Source: Gammaproteobacteria bacterium
Lineage (GTDB): Bacteria; Pseudomonadota; Gammaproteobacteria; SZUA-229
NCBI GenBank assembly: GCA_029881035.1
Contig: JAOUNI010000017.1
Location: forward strand, 1 to 47,643
Length of the DNA: 47,643 nt
Reading direction: 5' to 3'
The notes beneath the pieces are model-generated. The model saw only the letters and a list, made by a program, of their open reading frames with translations, did not search any database and was not told where the DNA came from. Made by a program: the position numbers and the translations under genes. Below, piece by piece: positions 25,778 to 36,694 of the stretch. Within the stretch, counting starts at the first letter, position 1. Each line of letters starts with the position of its first letter.

Positions 25778-26892
25778 GATTGCACCCCTAATTGACCTGG
25801 CAATGATTCAGGCATTGATTTTACATGTAACGTCGATGTCGGGAATGCTATTTCTGCACCATGATCATCAATAATATTCATGATCTTAAGTAAAACATCC
25901 TGTTTGATTTCATGAAATCGAACCCATTCAGTGGTTTTGGTAAAGGTATAAACGAAGAAATCGATGGATGAAGCTGAAAAACTGACAAAATTGACGATTA
26001 ATGTTGCTCTGGTATCAATCTCCGGATGATCTAACAGCATCTGTTTTACATCCTTAACAATGTCATCCATTTTTGCAGCATCTTGGTAACGGATACCGAT
26101 AGTTTCGTAGATACGGCGATTGGTCATTCTTGAAGGATTCTCGACACTAATAGTGGAAAATACAGAATTGGGTATATAAAGCGGACGCTTATCAAAAGTA
26201 CGAACCCGGGTCAGGCGCCAGCCAATATGTTCCACGGTGCCTTCAATATCACGATCTGTAGAGCGTATCCAGTCACCAATCTTGAACGGTCGGTCAAGAT
26301 AAATCATCAGGCCACCGAAAAAATTAGAGAGCAAATCCTTAGCAGCAAAACCAATGGCAATACCACCGATACCACCAAAAGCGAGCACACCTGAAATACT
26401 GTAGCCCAGGGTTTGCAACACTACCAGACTACTGGTGATGATCACCGATACACGGATTAGTTTTGAAATTGCATCGACAGTATGCGCATCAAAATTCTTT
26501 TCCTCGCCTTCTTTGGTTGAAGTAATCAGCACCTGCTGAGTACCCGATATCAAGTTTAGCAAGATCATAGTCAAGATTAGAATAACACCCACGTCTCTGA
26601 TCGGCCCGACGGCTTCAAAAATAGTGGCACCGCTTTGCTCATGGACAACATCGGCTGCAAAAGCCAGACCCAATAGCCAGATCAGCCAGGCTACCGGCTT
26701 CTGTATTGAACGTGTTAACAGATCATCCCAGGGATTGCTGGTTTTTTGCATCCTGATCTCGATTTTATGAATGGTACGTCGTGCAATAAAACTTAACGAC
26801 AGTGAAGCAAAAACAATGACAAAGACCTGAACAATCCAGTCATTATTTTGCACAAAATGGAGTATCTGACTGATTTGATCATTACTGTTCAT
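25774..26892 (-). CDS. MscS-family mechanosensitive channel
   Basis: 372 residues. Hydrophobic helices lie at about 20-40, 60-85, 95-120 and 140-160. The MscS pore segment is LAFGGIGGIAIGFAAKDLLS, followed by NFFGGLMIYLDRPFKIGDWI, the start of the beta domain. The larger N-terminal membrane part resembles YnaI/MscM-type channels more than the three-helix E. coli MscS. Such channels open under membrane tension and release solutes on osmotic downshift. It is translationally coupled by an ATGA overlap to the downstream DsrE gene, and lies 28 bases after nagZ. Confidence 0.92.
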   Translation of the reverse strand: MNSNDQISQILHFVQNNDWIVQVFVIVFASLSLSFIARRTIHKIEIRMQKTSNPWDDLLTRSIQKPVAWLIWLLGLAFAADVVHEQSGATIFEAVGPIRDVGVILILTMILLNLISGTQQVLITSTKEGEEKNFDAHTVDAISKLIRVSVIITSSLVVLQTLGYSISGVLAFGGIGGIAIGFAAKDLLSNFFGGLMIYLDRPFKIGDWIRSTDRDIEGTVEHIGWRLTRVRTFDKRPLYIPNSVFSTISVENPSRMTNRRIYETIGIRYQDAAKMDDIVKDVKQMLLDHPEIDTRATLIVNFVSFSASSIDFFVYTFTKTTEWVRFHEIKQDVLLKIMNIIDDHGAEIAFPTSTLHVKSMPESLPGQLGVQS

Positions 26893-26920
26893 TGATATAC
26901 CTGTTCGTTATCTATGACAA

Positions 26921-27967
26921 CTAAACATCCAGCTCCAGCCAGGGTGAGTCATCCAGTTCTGCTATCATTTTATTGACCTGTCGCCATTTAGTGCTCGCCA
27001 ATAGTTCATTTCGATCAATCGTTCCTTTACCGTGCATGCGTGTTAAACGTAATTGTGATGCCGGATTGCTATAATCACCCAGCGCCTCAATGACATCCAG
27101 AACACCATCTGGATGATTACACACCAGCACCATATCACAACCAGCATCCAGGGCCAGTAATGCACGCTCACCATAACTCCCACCTATACCGGCTGCTTCC
27201 ATGCTCAAATCATCACTAAAAATCACACCCTGAAATTTCAGCCGATCACGTAATATTTTTTTCAACCATATTTTGGAATAACCTGCAGGTTTGTCATCAA
27301 CCTGATCATAAATAACATGTGCTGGCATAATCGCAGGCAGATTATTGCGAATCATTTTTTCAAAAGGAATCATGTCTGACTTCATCAAGGTCTCCATATC
27401 ACGATGATCCACCGGTAAAGCCAGATGTGAATCTTCACTAACACCACCGTGCCCTGGAAAATGTTTGCCCACTGCTGACATTCCTGCCTGCGACATGCCA
27501 TGCATAAAAGCATAAGCCAGGGTCGCCGCTATCTCTGGCCTGGCATGAAAAGCACGATTGCCGATAACACCACTGACACCATGAGCCAGATCGAGTACCG
27601 GTGCAAAACTAAAATCGACCTGGATTGCACGTAGCTCTGTTGCCATCAGCCAGCCGGTAAGTTCAGCGCACTCACGAGCCATATTCTGATCGTGTTTGTA
27701 TATTTCACCAAACACACTCGCTGGTGGCAATCGGGTAAAACCTTCATGGAAACGCTGCACACGACCACCTTCATGGTCAATCGCAATCAGCAATCTAGGA
27801 ATACGCAGTGAGCGAATTTCAGCAACCAGCGAGGTAATTTGCTCGATAGTTTCAAAATTCCGAGTGAATAAAATAATACCGCCCACCTGCGGGTGTAACA
27901 GCAATTCTCTTTCGGTATCGCTAATCTGCGTACCGACCAAATCCATCATGATGGGCCCGAGTGACAT
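26921..27967 (-). CDS. nagZ: Beta-N-acetylglucosaminidase NagZ
   Basis: 348 residues of glycoside hydrolase family 3, single-domain type (341 in E. coli). Motifs are IDHEGGRVQRF (about 64-74), VGKHFPGHGGVSEDSHLALP, which holds the mobile His of NagZ, and FSDDLSMEAA with the nucleophile Asp. The enzyme removes N-acetylglucosamine from anhydromuropeptides in the cytoplasm during cell-wall recycling, producing the signals that induce AmpC in some species. It sits between the YqiA-like hydrolase and the MscS gene, all on the minus strand. Confidence 0.96.
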   Translation of the reverse strand: MSLGPIMMDLVGTQISDTERELLLHPQVGGIILFTRNFETIEQITSLVAEIRSLRIPRLLIAIDHEGGRVQRFHEGFTRLPPASVFGEIYKHDQNMARECAELTGWLMATELRAIQVDFSFAPVLDLAHGVSGVIGNRAFHARPEIAATLAYAFMHGMSQAGMSAVGKHFPGHGGVSEDSHLALPVDHRDMETLMKSDMIPFEKMIRNNLPAIMPAHVIYDQVDDKPAGYSKIWLKKILRDRLKFQGVIFSDDLSMEAAGIGGSYGERALLALDAGCDMVLVCNHPDGVLDVIEALGDYSNPASQLRLTRMHGKGTIDRNELLASTKWRQVNKMIAELDDSPWLELDV

Positions 27968-28039
27968 TAAATAACTACCTGTTTAATATTTTTTTCATTT
28001 ATAAGCCGTACCAGAAGATAAATCAACAACAAGCCTTTT

Positions 28040-28627
28040 TCAGATCCCGATACCACAAAAATCAAGAATCTGTGCGATATGATTTTCAAAACCAGTGAAA
28101 GAATGATCACCACCCTCTTCTAACACCATTGGGCATCCCTGATATTTTTCCAGCGCCTGTCGATAGTCCAGCGTTTCATCACCTTTTTGCAACAACAGCA
28201 AATAACGTTCCGGCCGGGTAATCGTATTGGTATCGAGCTGTCGAAATTGTTCGATATGACTCTCATCCAGCACCCATTTCTCAGTGGTATGATAATTGGT
28301 ATTCTCACCCAGATATTTTTTCAGCAGTATTTGTGGACGAACAGCCGGATTTATCAGTGTTGCTTTACAACCAAAACGCTCTGCCAGATAAGTCGCATAA
28401 AAGCCGCCCAGAGAACTTCCTGCAACAGCAACATTAGCACTTTTCCTGTGCTGCTCAAACAAAGCCACCAGTATGGACATAGCTTCAGCGGGTACAGGCG
28501 ATATTTCAGGAATAATCAGTTGATCCAGCCTGTTTCGCTGCGCCATATAAGCGTGCAAGACTTTAGCCTTATATGACTCAGGCGAGCTATTAAAACCGTG
28601 CAGATAGATTAATCGAGTTGAACTCAT
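28040..28627 (-). CDS. YqiA/YcfP-family alpha/beta hydrolase
   Basis: 195 residues. The N-terminus reads LIYLHGFNSSPESYKA, with the nucleophile elbow AGSSLGGFYATYLAERFG (Ser about residue 72), the NPAVRPQILL segment, and a C-terminal catalytic His in GGDHSFTGFE. These identify the YqiA group of small esterases acting on short acyl esters; the physiological substrate is unknown. It lies 72 bases upstream of nagZ. Confidence 0.88.
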   Translation of the reverse strand: MSSTRLIYLHGFNSSPESYKAKVLHAYMAQRNRLDQLIIPEISPVPAEAMSILVALFEQHRKSANVAVAGSSLGGFYATYLAERFGCKATLINPAVRPQILLKKYLGENTNYHTTEKWVLDESHIEQFRQLDTNTITRPERYLLLLQKGDETLDYRQALEKYQGCPMVLEEGGDHSFTGFENHIAQILDFCGIGI

Positions 28628-28663
28628 AAAGGGCAGAGATGATCATCTTAAAATTAGAGACAT

Positions 28664-28697
28664 AAAAAACCCCTGTAAAACAAGGTCCTACAGGGGT
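28664..28697 (-). terminator. Rho-independent terminator downstream of the HU gene
   Basis: A perfect nine-base-pair stem, ACCCCTGTA (28669-28677) pairing with TACAGGGGT (28689-28697), with an 11-base loop. On the minus strand it is followed by a six-T run (28664-28669). It would stop transcription from the HU gene before the YqiA-like gene. The plus-strand side lacks a T-run. Confidence 0.85.
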
Positions 28698-28719
28698 CAT
28701 TTATTGCTATATGAGTGCT

Positions 28720-28850
28720 GAGCACGATGTAGATTTTTCGCTGTAGCAAAGCATGAATTTCGAAAAAGCGCAGTTTACACGGAGTAAATGAGCATTTTGA
28801 GAATATCCCTAACGTCGCTACGGCGGAAATATACCTCGTACAGAGTGCTC
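28720..28850. repeat. 131-base imperfect palindromic fold-back (MITE-like) element
   Basis: The ends are inverted copies: GAGCAC-NN-TGTA at 28720-28731 and TACA-NN-GTGCTC at 28839-28850. Similarity continues inward: TTTCGCTGTAGC on the left matches TTTCCGCCGTAGC read from the right. The arms meet at 28773-28789 (AGTTTAC / GTAAAT), close to the geometric centre. The element begins exactly at the base after the HU stop codon and lies before the terminator. It encodes nothing. As RNA it would form a long hairpin at the 3' end of the HU message. Confidence 0.65.
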
Positions 28851-29285
28851 CTATTTAGCAGCCATATCCTTCAGCGCTTTCAAAGGTAATACTTTAACTA
28901 CTTTACGAGCCGGTTTAGCTTTAACGTCCATTAAGGTTCCAGGGTTAAATGGATTAGGGACATTCTTACGAGCTTTGGTCGCTGGTTTCTTGTTGATCTT
29001 AATTTTCATCAGGCCAGGAATCTTGAATTCACCGGCACCGCGAGTCTTAACATGACCTTCAATAACATTGCTCAGTGATTCAAAAACTTTAACGATGTCT
29101 TTTCTTGCAACACCAGTTTCTTCTGCAATGTGCAAATATAATTGAGTTTTTGTATAGGCTTCTGCAATAGGCTTAACATTTTTTACTGGTGCTACTTTTT
29201 TAGCTGCAGATTTTTTTACAGACTTTTTAACGGCTGCTTTTTTAACAGCTTTCTTTTTGACTACTTTTTTCTTTGCGGCGGCCAT
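28851..29285 (-). CDS. HU-family DNA-binding protein with lysine/alanine-rich N-terminal tail
   Basis: 144 residues. The first 45 or so are a histone-H1-like tail made of AAAKKKVVKKKAVKK-type repeats. An HU/IHF fold follows: YTKTQLYLHIAEETGVARKD, VFESLSNVIEGHV, then the DNA-binding arm region GEFKIPGLMKIKINKK and ARKNVPNPFNPG. The C-terminus is again basic. The start is the ATG at 29285, with AAAGGG eight bases upstream; the 18 further in-frame codons to 29339 lack such a site. It is a nucleoid protein expected to bind and compact DNA. It is transcribed alone, followed by the fold-back repeat and terminator. Confidence 0.9.
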   Translation of the reverse strand: MAAAKKKVVKKKAVKKAAVKKSVKKSAAKKVAPVKNVKPIAEAYTKTQLYLHIAEETGVARKDIVKVFESLSNVIEGHVKTRGAGEFKIPGLMKIKINKKPATKARKNVPNPFNPGTLMDVKAKPARKVVKVLPLKALKDMAAK

Positions 29286-29340
29286 AGTTTTACCCTTTAG
29301 GTGGTTATTTATTTTTTTAGCTTTAACAACTAGGCGCATT

Positions 29341-29367
29341 TTTATAACTTTAACCCCTTAATGTAAA
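29341..29367 (-). promoter_or_regulatory. Possible sigma-70 promoter of the HU gene
   Basis: On the minus strand a TTTACA box (29362-29367) is followed after 15 bases by TATAAA (29341-29346), about 55 bases before the ATG. The spacing is shorter than the preferred 17, so this is only a candidate. The region up to 29463 is AT-rich. Confidence 0.3.
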
Positions 29368-29463
29368 CACCTAAATCATGAAAATTTTCATTTTTTACCT
29401 ATAAATACAGTAAAAAATGACATATTGATGATTATTCAGACAGGGTACTAACTTATTGGAGCT

Positions 29464-29970
29464 TTATTGTACGGACACAAGCGCAACGGCATGAACAGCG
29501 ATACCCTCTTTTCTACCGGTAAACCCTAATTTTTCGGTTGTTGTTGCCTTGATATTAATTTGGTTTTTTTTCACTTCAAGAATGGCAGCAATGCTCTCAC
29601 ACATAGACATCATGTACGGGGATAAGGTCGGAGCCTGGGCGACAATGGTGACATCAAGATTCGATAGAATGTAACCTTCCTGCTTCACTTTTTGGTAAAC
29701 GTTTTCCAGTAACAGACCACTATCTATATTTTTATATTTTGGATCAGAATCAGGAAAATGCCGACCTATATCACCTGCAGCAATCGAACCCAGCAAAGCA
29801 TCACAGATCGCGTGTATCACGACATCTCCGTCTGAATGCGCCAGTAACCCATGTGTATGTTTAATACGAATTCCTGCCAGCACGATATGATCCCCTTCGG
29901 TAAAGGCATGCACGTCAAAACCATGACCTATACGAAAAGGTATTTTTGCTTGAGAATTATCCACGCTCAT
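29464..29970 (-). CDS. ispF: 2-C-methyl-D-erythritol 2,4-cyclodiphosphate synthase IspF
   Basis: 168 residues (159 in E. coli). It forms the cyclodiphosphate in the non-mevalonate isoprenoid pathway. Zinc ligands lie in [10 protein letters not shown] (Asp, His; about 13-22) and in [32 protein letters not shown] and the late [14 protein letters not shown] are also typical. The ATG follows the ispD stop by one base and has a CAGGAGAA ribosome-binding site. It is the last gene of the pyrG-to-ispF block. Confidence 0.97.
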   Translation of the reverse strand: MSVDNSQAKIPFRIGHGFDVHAFTEGDHIVLAGIRIKHTHGLLAHSDGDVVIHAICDALLGSIAAGDIGRHFPDSDPKYKNIDSGLLLENVYQKVKQEGYILSNLDVTIVAQAPTLSPYMMSMCESIAAILEVKKNQINIKATTTEKLGFTGRKEGIAVHAVALVSVQ

Positions 29971-30693
29971 TTATTTCTCCTGGCCCTGCTGATCTGCCAG
30001 GAACAGCTCAGCCAAACGTAAATCATTGGGACGTGTGATCTTGATGTTATCTTCATGCCCCTTGATCAGCAATGGTGCAAACCCGGCGTACTCCATGGCT
30101 GACGATTCATCAGTAATAATAACATCATCAATTACTGCCTGAATCAAAGCATTTCGCAATGTGCTGAAGGGAAACAACTGCGGTGTCAGCGCATGCCAGA
30201 GACCTTCACGATCTTCAGTCTTCTGTACCAGTGCCACACCGGTAGCCTGACGTTTCATCGTATCGCGTACTGGCAATGCCAACAGGCCTCCCGCTTCACT
30301 GTTCATTACCTGCTTGATGAGCTGATCAATATCATCGAGCCGTACACAGGGCCGTACCGCATCGTGAACCAGTACCCAGTCATTATCGACATCAAAATCT
30401 TCACGCTCTGCCAGTGCCTTCATCGCATTCAATACAGAATCACAGCGCTCTGCACCACCCTCTGCTCTAAGTACCGGCTTAGCTGGATTAATGTTCAGAC
30501 TATCCCAGTATTGATCATCGTGGCGCAATGCAATCACCAGACCTTTTACCCTGGCGGCAGACAATAAACGCTGAATAGTATTTTCAATCACCGTTGAACC
30601 GGCTAAAGGCAGATATTGTTTGGGTATATCCGATTGCATGCGCTGGCCAATGCCGGCAGCAGGAATTACAGCCCAGATAGATGGTTTATTCAT
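29971..30693 (-). CDS. ispD: 2-C-methyl-D-erythritol 4-phosphate cytidylyltransferase IspD
   Basis: About 240 residues from the ATG at 30693 (236 in E. coli); the open frame extends to 30789 but those residues overlap ftsB and match nothing. Motifs are VIPAAGIGQRMQSDIPKQYL, with the CTP-binding glycines and lysine, then VLVHDAVRPCV and VIITDESSAMEYAG. It transfers CMP from CTP to methylerythritol phosphate. It starts four bases after the ftsB stop, the arrangement known from E. coli, and is followed immediately by ispF. Confidence 0.96.
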   Translation of the reverse strand: MNKPSIWAVIPAAGIGQRMQSDIPKQYLPLAGSTVIENTIQRLLSAARVKGLVIALRHDDQYWDSLNINPAKPVLRAEGGAERCDSVLNAMKALAEREDFDVDNDWVLVHDAVRPCVRLDDIDQLIKQVMNSEAGGLLALPVRDTMKRQATGVALVQKTEDREGLWHALTPQLFPFSTLRNALIQAVIDDVIITDESSAMEYAGFAPLLIKGHEDNIKITRPNDLRLAELFLADQQGQEK

Positions 30694-30697
30694 AGCG

Positions 30698-31030
30698 TTA
30701 TTTGCTGAGCACAGAACTATCGCCTGTTGCGGAGTTTTTATCACTGGTTTTATCAGACTCACTAGAAATGACCTGATAATAAACCTCATCCTTACCGATC
30801 ATACCCAGCTCACTTCGAGCGCGTTCCTCAATGGCATCCATGCCTTTTTTTAAATCCTGTACTTCAGCATCAAGCGCCTGATTACGTTCTTTCAGTGTAT
30901 CAACCTGAAGCTGAACCTCTCCAACTTCCTTTTCCAGCTGTAAAATTTCAGGAATACCACCATCACCCAGCCATATTTTGTATTGCAAAAGTACCAGCAA
31001 TACAATCAGAATAGCGATGATTTTTTTCAC
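30698..31030 (-). CDS. ftsB: Cell division protein FtsB
   Basis: 110 residues: one N-terminal transmembrane helix (about 3-20, IIAILIVLLVLLQYKIWL), GDGGIPEI, then a periplasmic coiled coil with leucine heptads (LEKEVGEVQLQVDTLKERNQ) ending at ARSELGMIGKDEVYYQV. FtsB joins FtsL and FtsQ at the septum and helps activate the FtsWI synthase. It has the usual place between eno and ispD. The last 20 residues, rich in Ser, Asp and Lys, form a tail beyond the conserved part. Confidence 0.94.
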   Translation of the reverse strand: MKKIIAILIVLLVLLQYKIWLGDGGIPEILQLEKEVGEVQLQVDTLKERNQALDAEVQDLKKGMDAIEERARSELGMIGKDEVYYQVISSESDKTSDKNSATGDSSVLSK

Positions 31031-31053
31031 AATACCCCGTTCAGATTACCCGA

Positions 31054-32355
<1,302 letters not shown>

Positions 32356-32393
32356 TTATTAATTACTATTATAAAAATACTGAATTCTAAGTT

Positions 32394-33229
32394 TTAGCCG
32401 AGTGTAAGTTCTTCAAGAGGTTGCGCTTTAACTACACGATCGAGTTCGATCATGGTTCTCAGCAATGATTCCATCTTATCCAGCGGCCATGCATTAGGAC
32501 CATCACTGAGCGCCTTGCTGGGATCAGGATGTGTTTCCATAAAAACACCAGCGATACCTGCAGCTATCGCCGCTCTCGCCAAGACAGGCACATGTTCACG
32601 TTGTCCACCAGAAGACGTACCCTGACCTCCGGGCAACTGCACTGAATGTGTAGCGTCGAATACTACCGGACAACCGGTGTCACGCATCACCGCCAGTGAA
32701 CGCATATCCGAAACTAAATTGTTGTAGCCAAACGAAGCGCCGCGTTCACACACCATAATCTGCTGATTACCGGTAGAGCGAGCTTTATCCACCACGTTTT
32801 TCATATCCCAGGGCGCAAGAAACTGGCCTTTTTTGATATTCACCGCTTTACCGGCGTTGGCCACGCGTAAAATGAAATCGGTCTGGCGGCACAAAAAAGC
32901 GGGTGTCTGCAAGACATCGACCACATCAGCAACTTCATCAATGGGCGTGTTTTCGTGCACATCGGTCAATACAGGCACACCAACTTCATTTTTAACTTTT
33001 TGCAGAATACGCAAACCTTCTTCAATGCCCGGTCCACGAAAGCTGTCGCCTGAGGAACGGTTGGCTTTGTCGTAAGAGGATTTGTAAATAAAATGGATAC
33101 CCAGACGTTGAGTGATTTCCTTCAGTTTGATGGAAGTCTCCATCGCCATGGCTTCGCTTTCGATAACGCAGGGTCCTGCAATCAAAAAAAACGGCTGATC
33201 CAGCCCCACTTCAAAATCACATAACTTCA

Positions 33230-33230
<1 letters not shown>
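32394..33230 (-). CDS. kdsA: 3-deoxy-8-phosphooctulonate synthase KdsA
   Basis: 278 residues (284 in E. coli). It condenses phosphoenolpyruvate with arabinose-5-phosphate to Kdo-8-phosphate, the precursor of the lipopolysaccharide inner core. Motifs include [34 protein letters not shown] and [12 protein letters not shown]. It starts in a TAATG overlap with the pyrG stop, so the two are translationally coupled. Together with lpxK and msbA it shows that the organism makes a normal Kdo-lipid A. Confidence 0.97.
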
Positions 33231-35166
<1,936 letters not shown>

Positions 35167-36264
35167 ATGACACTTAAGAAACTACTTGAGCAGGCCATAA
35201 TCGACGACGGCTACCGACCTGATCCGGCACAGCAGCTAGCGATTAACACTCTGCAGAGCTGTTATGACAGCCTCAGCCAGCAACAGTCAAGTGCACCCTG
35301 GTACGGTCGTTTGTTCGCCAGTCTCAGCAACCAGCCCAAAACCAGCCAACAGGGCATCTACCTCTGGGGCGATGTCGGCCGTGGCAAAACCTGGCTGATG
35401 AACCTGTTTTACACCAGCCTGCCATTCGAAGAAAAACACCGCATCCACTTTCACCGTTTTATGCTCGACGTACACAAACGCCTCGCCAGTGTAAAAAACC
35501 AGAAAAACCCGTTAACCCAAATCGCCAGCGACTATGCCGAACGTTATCGTGTCATCTGCCTCGATGAATTCATCGTCACCAACATCACCGACGCCATGCT
35601 GCTACACGGCCTGTTACGCGCGCTGCATCATCATGGCGTCATGTTAATCATGACCTCGAACCGCACACCGGACAATCTATACCTGAACGGCCTGCAGCGC
35701 GAACGCTTCCTGCCTGCCATCTCACTAATCAAACACATGTCGAAAGTCATTCACCTGAACGGTGAACTCGACCACCGCAGCATATTGAGACAAAACATCG
35801 AGCCTGTAGCCACCATTGAAAGCCCCACGAGTAACAACCAGCTGCAACAGAAAATGCAACAATTGGCTGGTGATAACCTGAAACAAAACCACATCATCAG
35901 TATCTTGAATCGACCGGTACAAACCATCGCCTGCGGTGATGGAGTCGTCTGGTTTGACTTCGACATACTGTGCAACACACCCAGAGCTGCACAGGACTAC
36001 ATCCAGCTGGCCGAACAGTTCCACACCCTGCTGCTCTCCAACGTACCTATCATGGACGAAAACATGGACGACAAAGCCCGTCGATTTATCTACCTGATCG
36101 ACGCACTCTACGAAAAACGCGTCAAACTTCTACTCAGCAGCCAAACCGGACTCGACAAACTCTACATCGGAGACATGCTAGAATTTGCCTATCGACGCAC
36201 ACTCAGCCGTTTAGTCGAGATGCAATCAGAACAATACATGGCCAGACCTCATGCCCCACAATAA
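35167..36264 (+). CDS. zapE: Cell division protein ZapE (AFG1-like ATPase)
   Basis: 365 residues (375 in E. coli). It is a P-loop ATPase of the AFG1 family that associates with FtsZ late in division, especially under stress. Walker A is GDVGRGKTWLMNLF (about 68-81), Walker B is VICLDEFIVTNITDAM, and RTPDNLYLNGLQRERFLPAI is the family's sensor region. Later motifs FDILCNTPRAAQDYI and DALYEKRVKLL are as in ZapE. Codons are mostly C-ending, unlike the chrA gene downstream. Its end overlaps the next small gene by 14 bases. Confidence 0.94.
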   Translation: MTLKKLLEQAIIDDGYRPDPAQQLAINTLQSCYDSLSQQQSSAPWYGRLFASLSNQPKTSQQGIYLWGDVGRGKTWLMNLFYTSLPFEEKHRIHFHRFMLDVHKRLASVKNQKNPLTQIASDYAERYRVICLDEFIVTNITDAMLLHGLLRALHHHGVMLIMTSNRTPDNLYLNGLQRERFLPAISLIKHMSKVIHLNGELDHRSILRQNIEPVATIESPTSNNQLQQKMQQLAGDNLKQNHIISILNRPVQTIACGDGVVWFDFDILCNTPRAAQDYIQLAEQFHTLLLSNVPIMDENMDDKARRFIYLIDALYEKRVKLLLSSQTGLDKLYIGDMLEFAYRRTLSRLVEMQSEQYMARPHAPQ

Positions 36265-36445
36265 CGTAAAACTGCAGCACATCATTGAGAATATCTGTAG
36301 CACAGGCTGCGAACGTGTTTATGAAATCATAGCCATAATGGAACGTCGGGAAAGCATAGAAGAAACATCTCAATTAAACTCACAGGAAAGTGAAATAGTC
36401 TTACAGGAATTAAAAAACATCATGGCTGTGTACAAACAAAAATAA
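36251..36445 (+). CDS. Small conserved hypothetical protein
   Basis: 64 residues: a helical N-terminus with ICSTGCERVYEIIAIMERRE and a C-terminus ESEIVLQELKNIMAVYKQK. I recall small gammaproteobacterial proteins with the same plan (IC-x2-GC-x-V near the start and LxELKxIMAVY at the end), so I take it as real. The function is unknown. Two cysteines four apart could bind metal or form a disulfide. It overlaps zapE and is followed 8 bases later by a CPXCG protein. Confidence 0.7.
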   Translation: MPHNNVKLQHIIENICSTGCERVYEIIAIMERRESIEETSQLNSQESEIVLQELKNIMAVYKQK

Positions 36446-36453
36446 ATTCACAC

Positions 36454-36645
36454 ATGAATGCACTCGAAGCCAGAAACATCCAATGTCCCTATTGCGGCGA
36501 AAGCATAAACATCCTCATTGATTGCTCAATACCCGAACAAAGTTACATAGAAGACTGCCCGGTTTGCTGCCGACCGATTAACCTTAATACCTCGATTAAT
36601 CAGGATGGAAAATTAAGCCTAATCATCACCCACGAAAACGAGTAA
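36454..36645 (+). CDS. CPXCG-motif cysteine-rich small protein
   Basis: 63 residues. The N-terminal motif IQCPYCGESINILIDC is paired with EDCPVCCRPINL, giving two Cys-x2-Cys knuckles that should hold one zinc. The family is small, widespread in gammaproteobacteria and uncharacterised. It is in the same direction as, and close behind, the preceding small gene, so the two probably share the zapE transcript. Confidence 0.82.
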   Translation: MNALEARNIQCPYCGESINILIDCSIPEQSYIEDCPVCCRPINLNTSINQDGKLSLIITHENE

Positions 36646-36669
36646 CCCGTAGGACGGCAATCCCTTGCC
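36646..36669. repeat. REP-like CCCGTAGG sequence with small hairpin
   Basis: CCCGTAGG (36646-36653) begins directly after the stop codon of the CPXCG gene and is followed by GGCAA-TCCC-TTGCC, a perfect five-base-pair hairpin. The same CCCGTAGG word occurs in the larger repeat on the other side of chrA (38202-38211). Confidence 0.5.
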
Positions 36670-36694
36670 AACAATCAGATAATTGAGAGAACGA

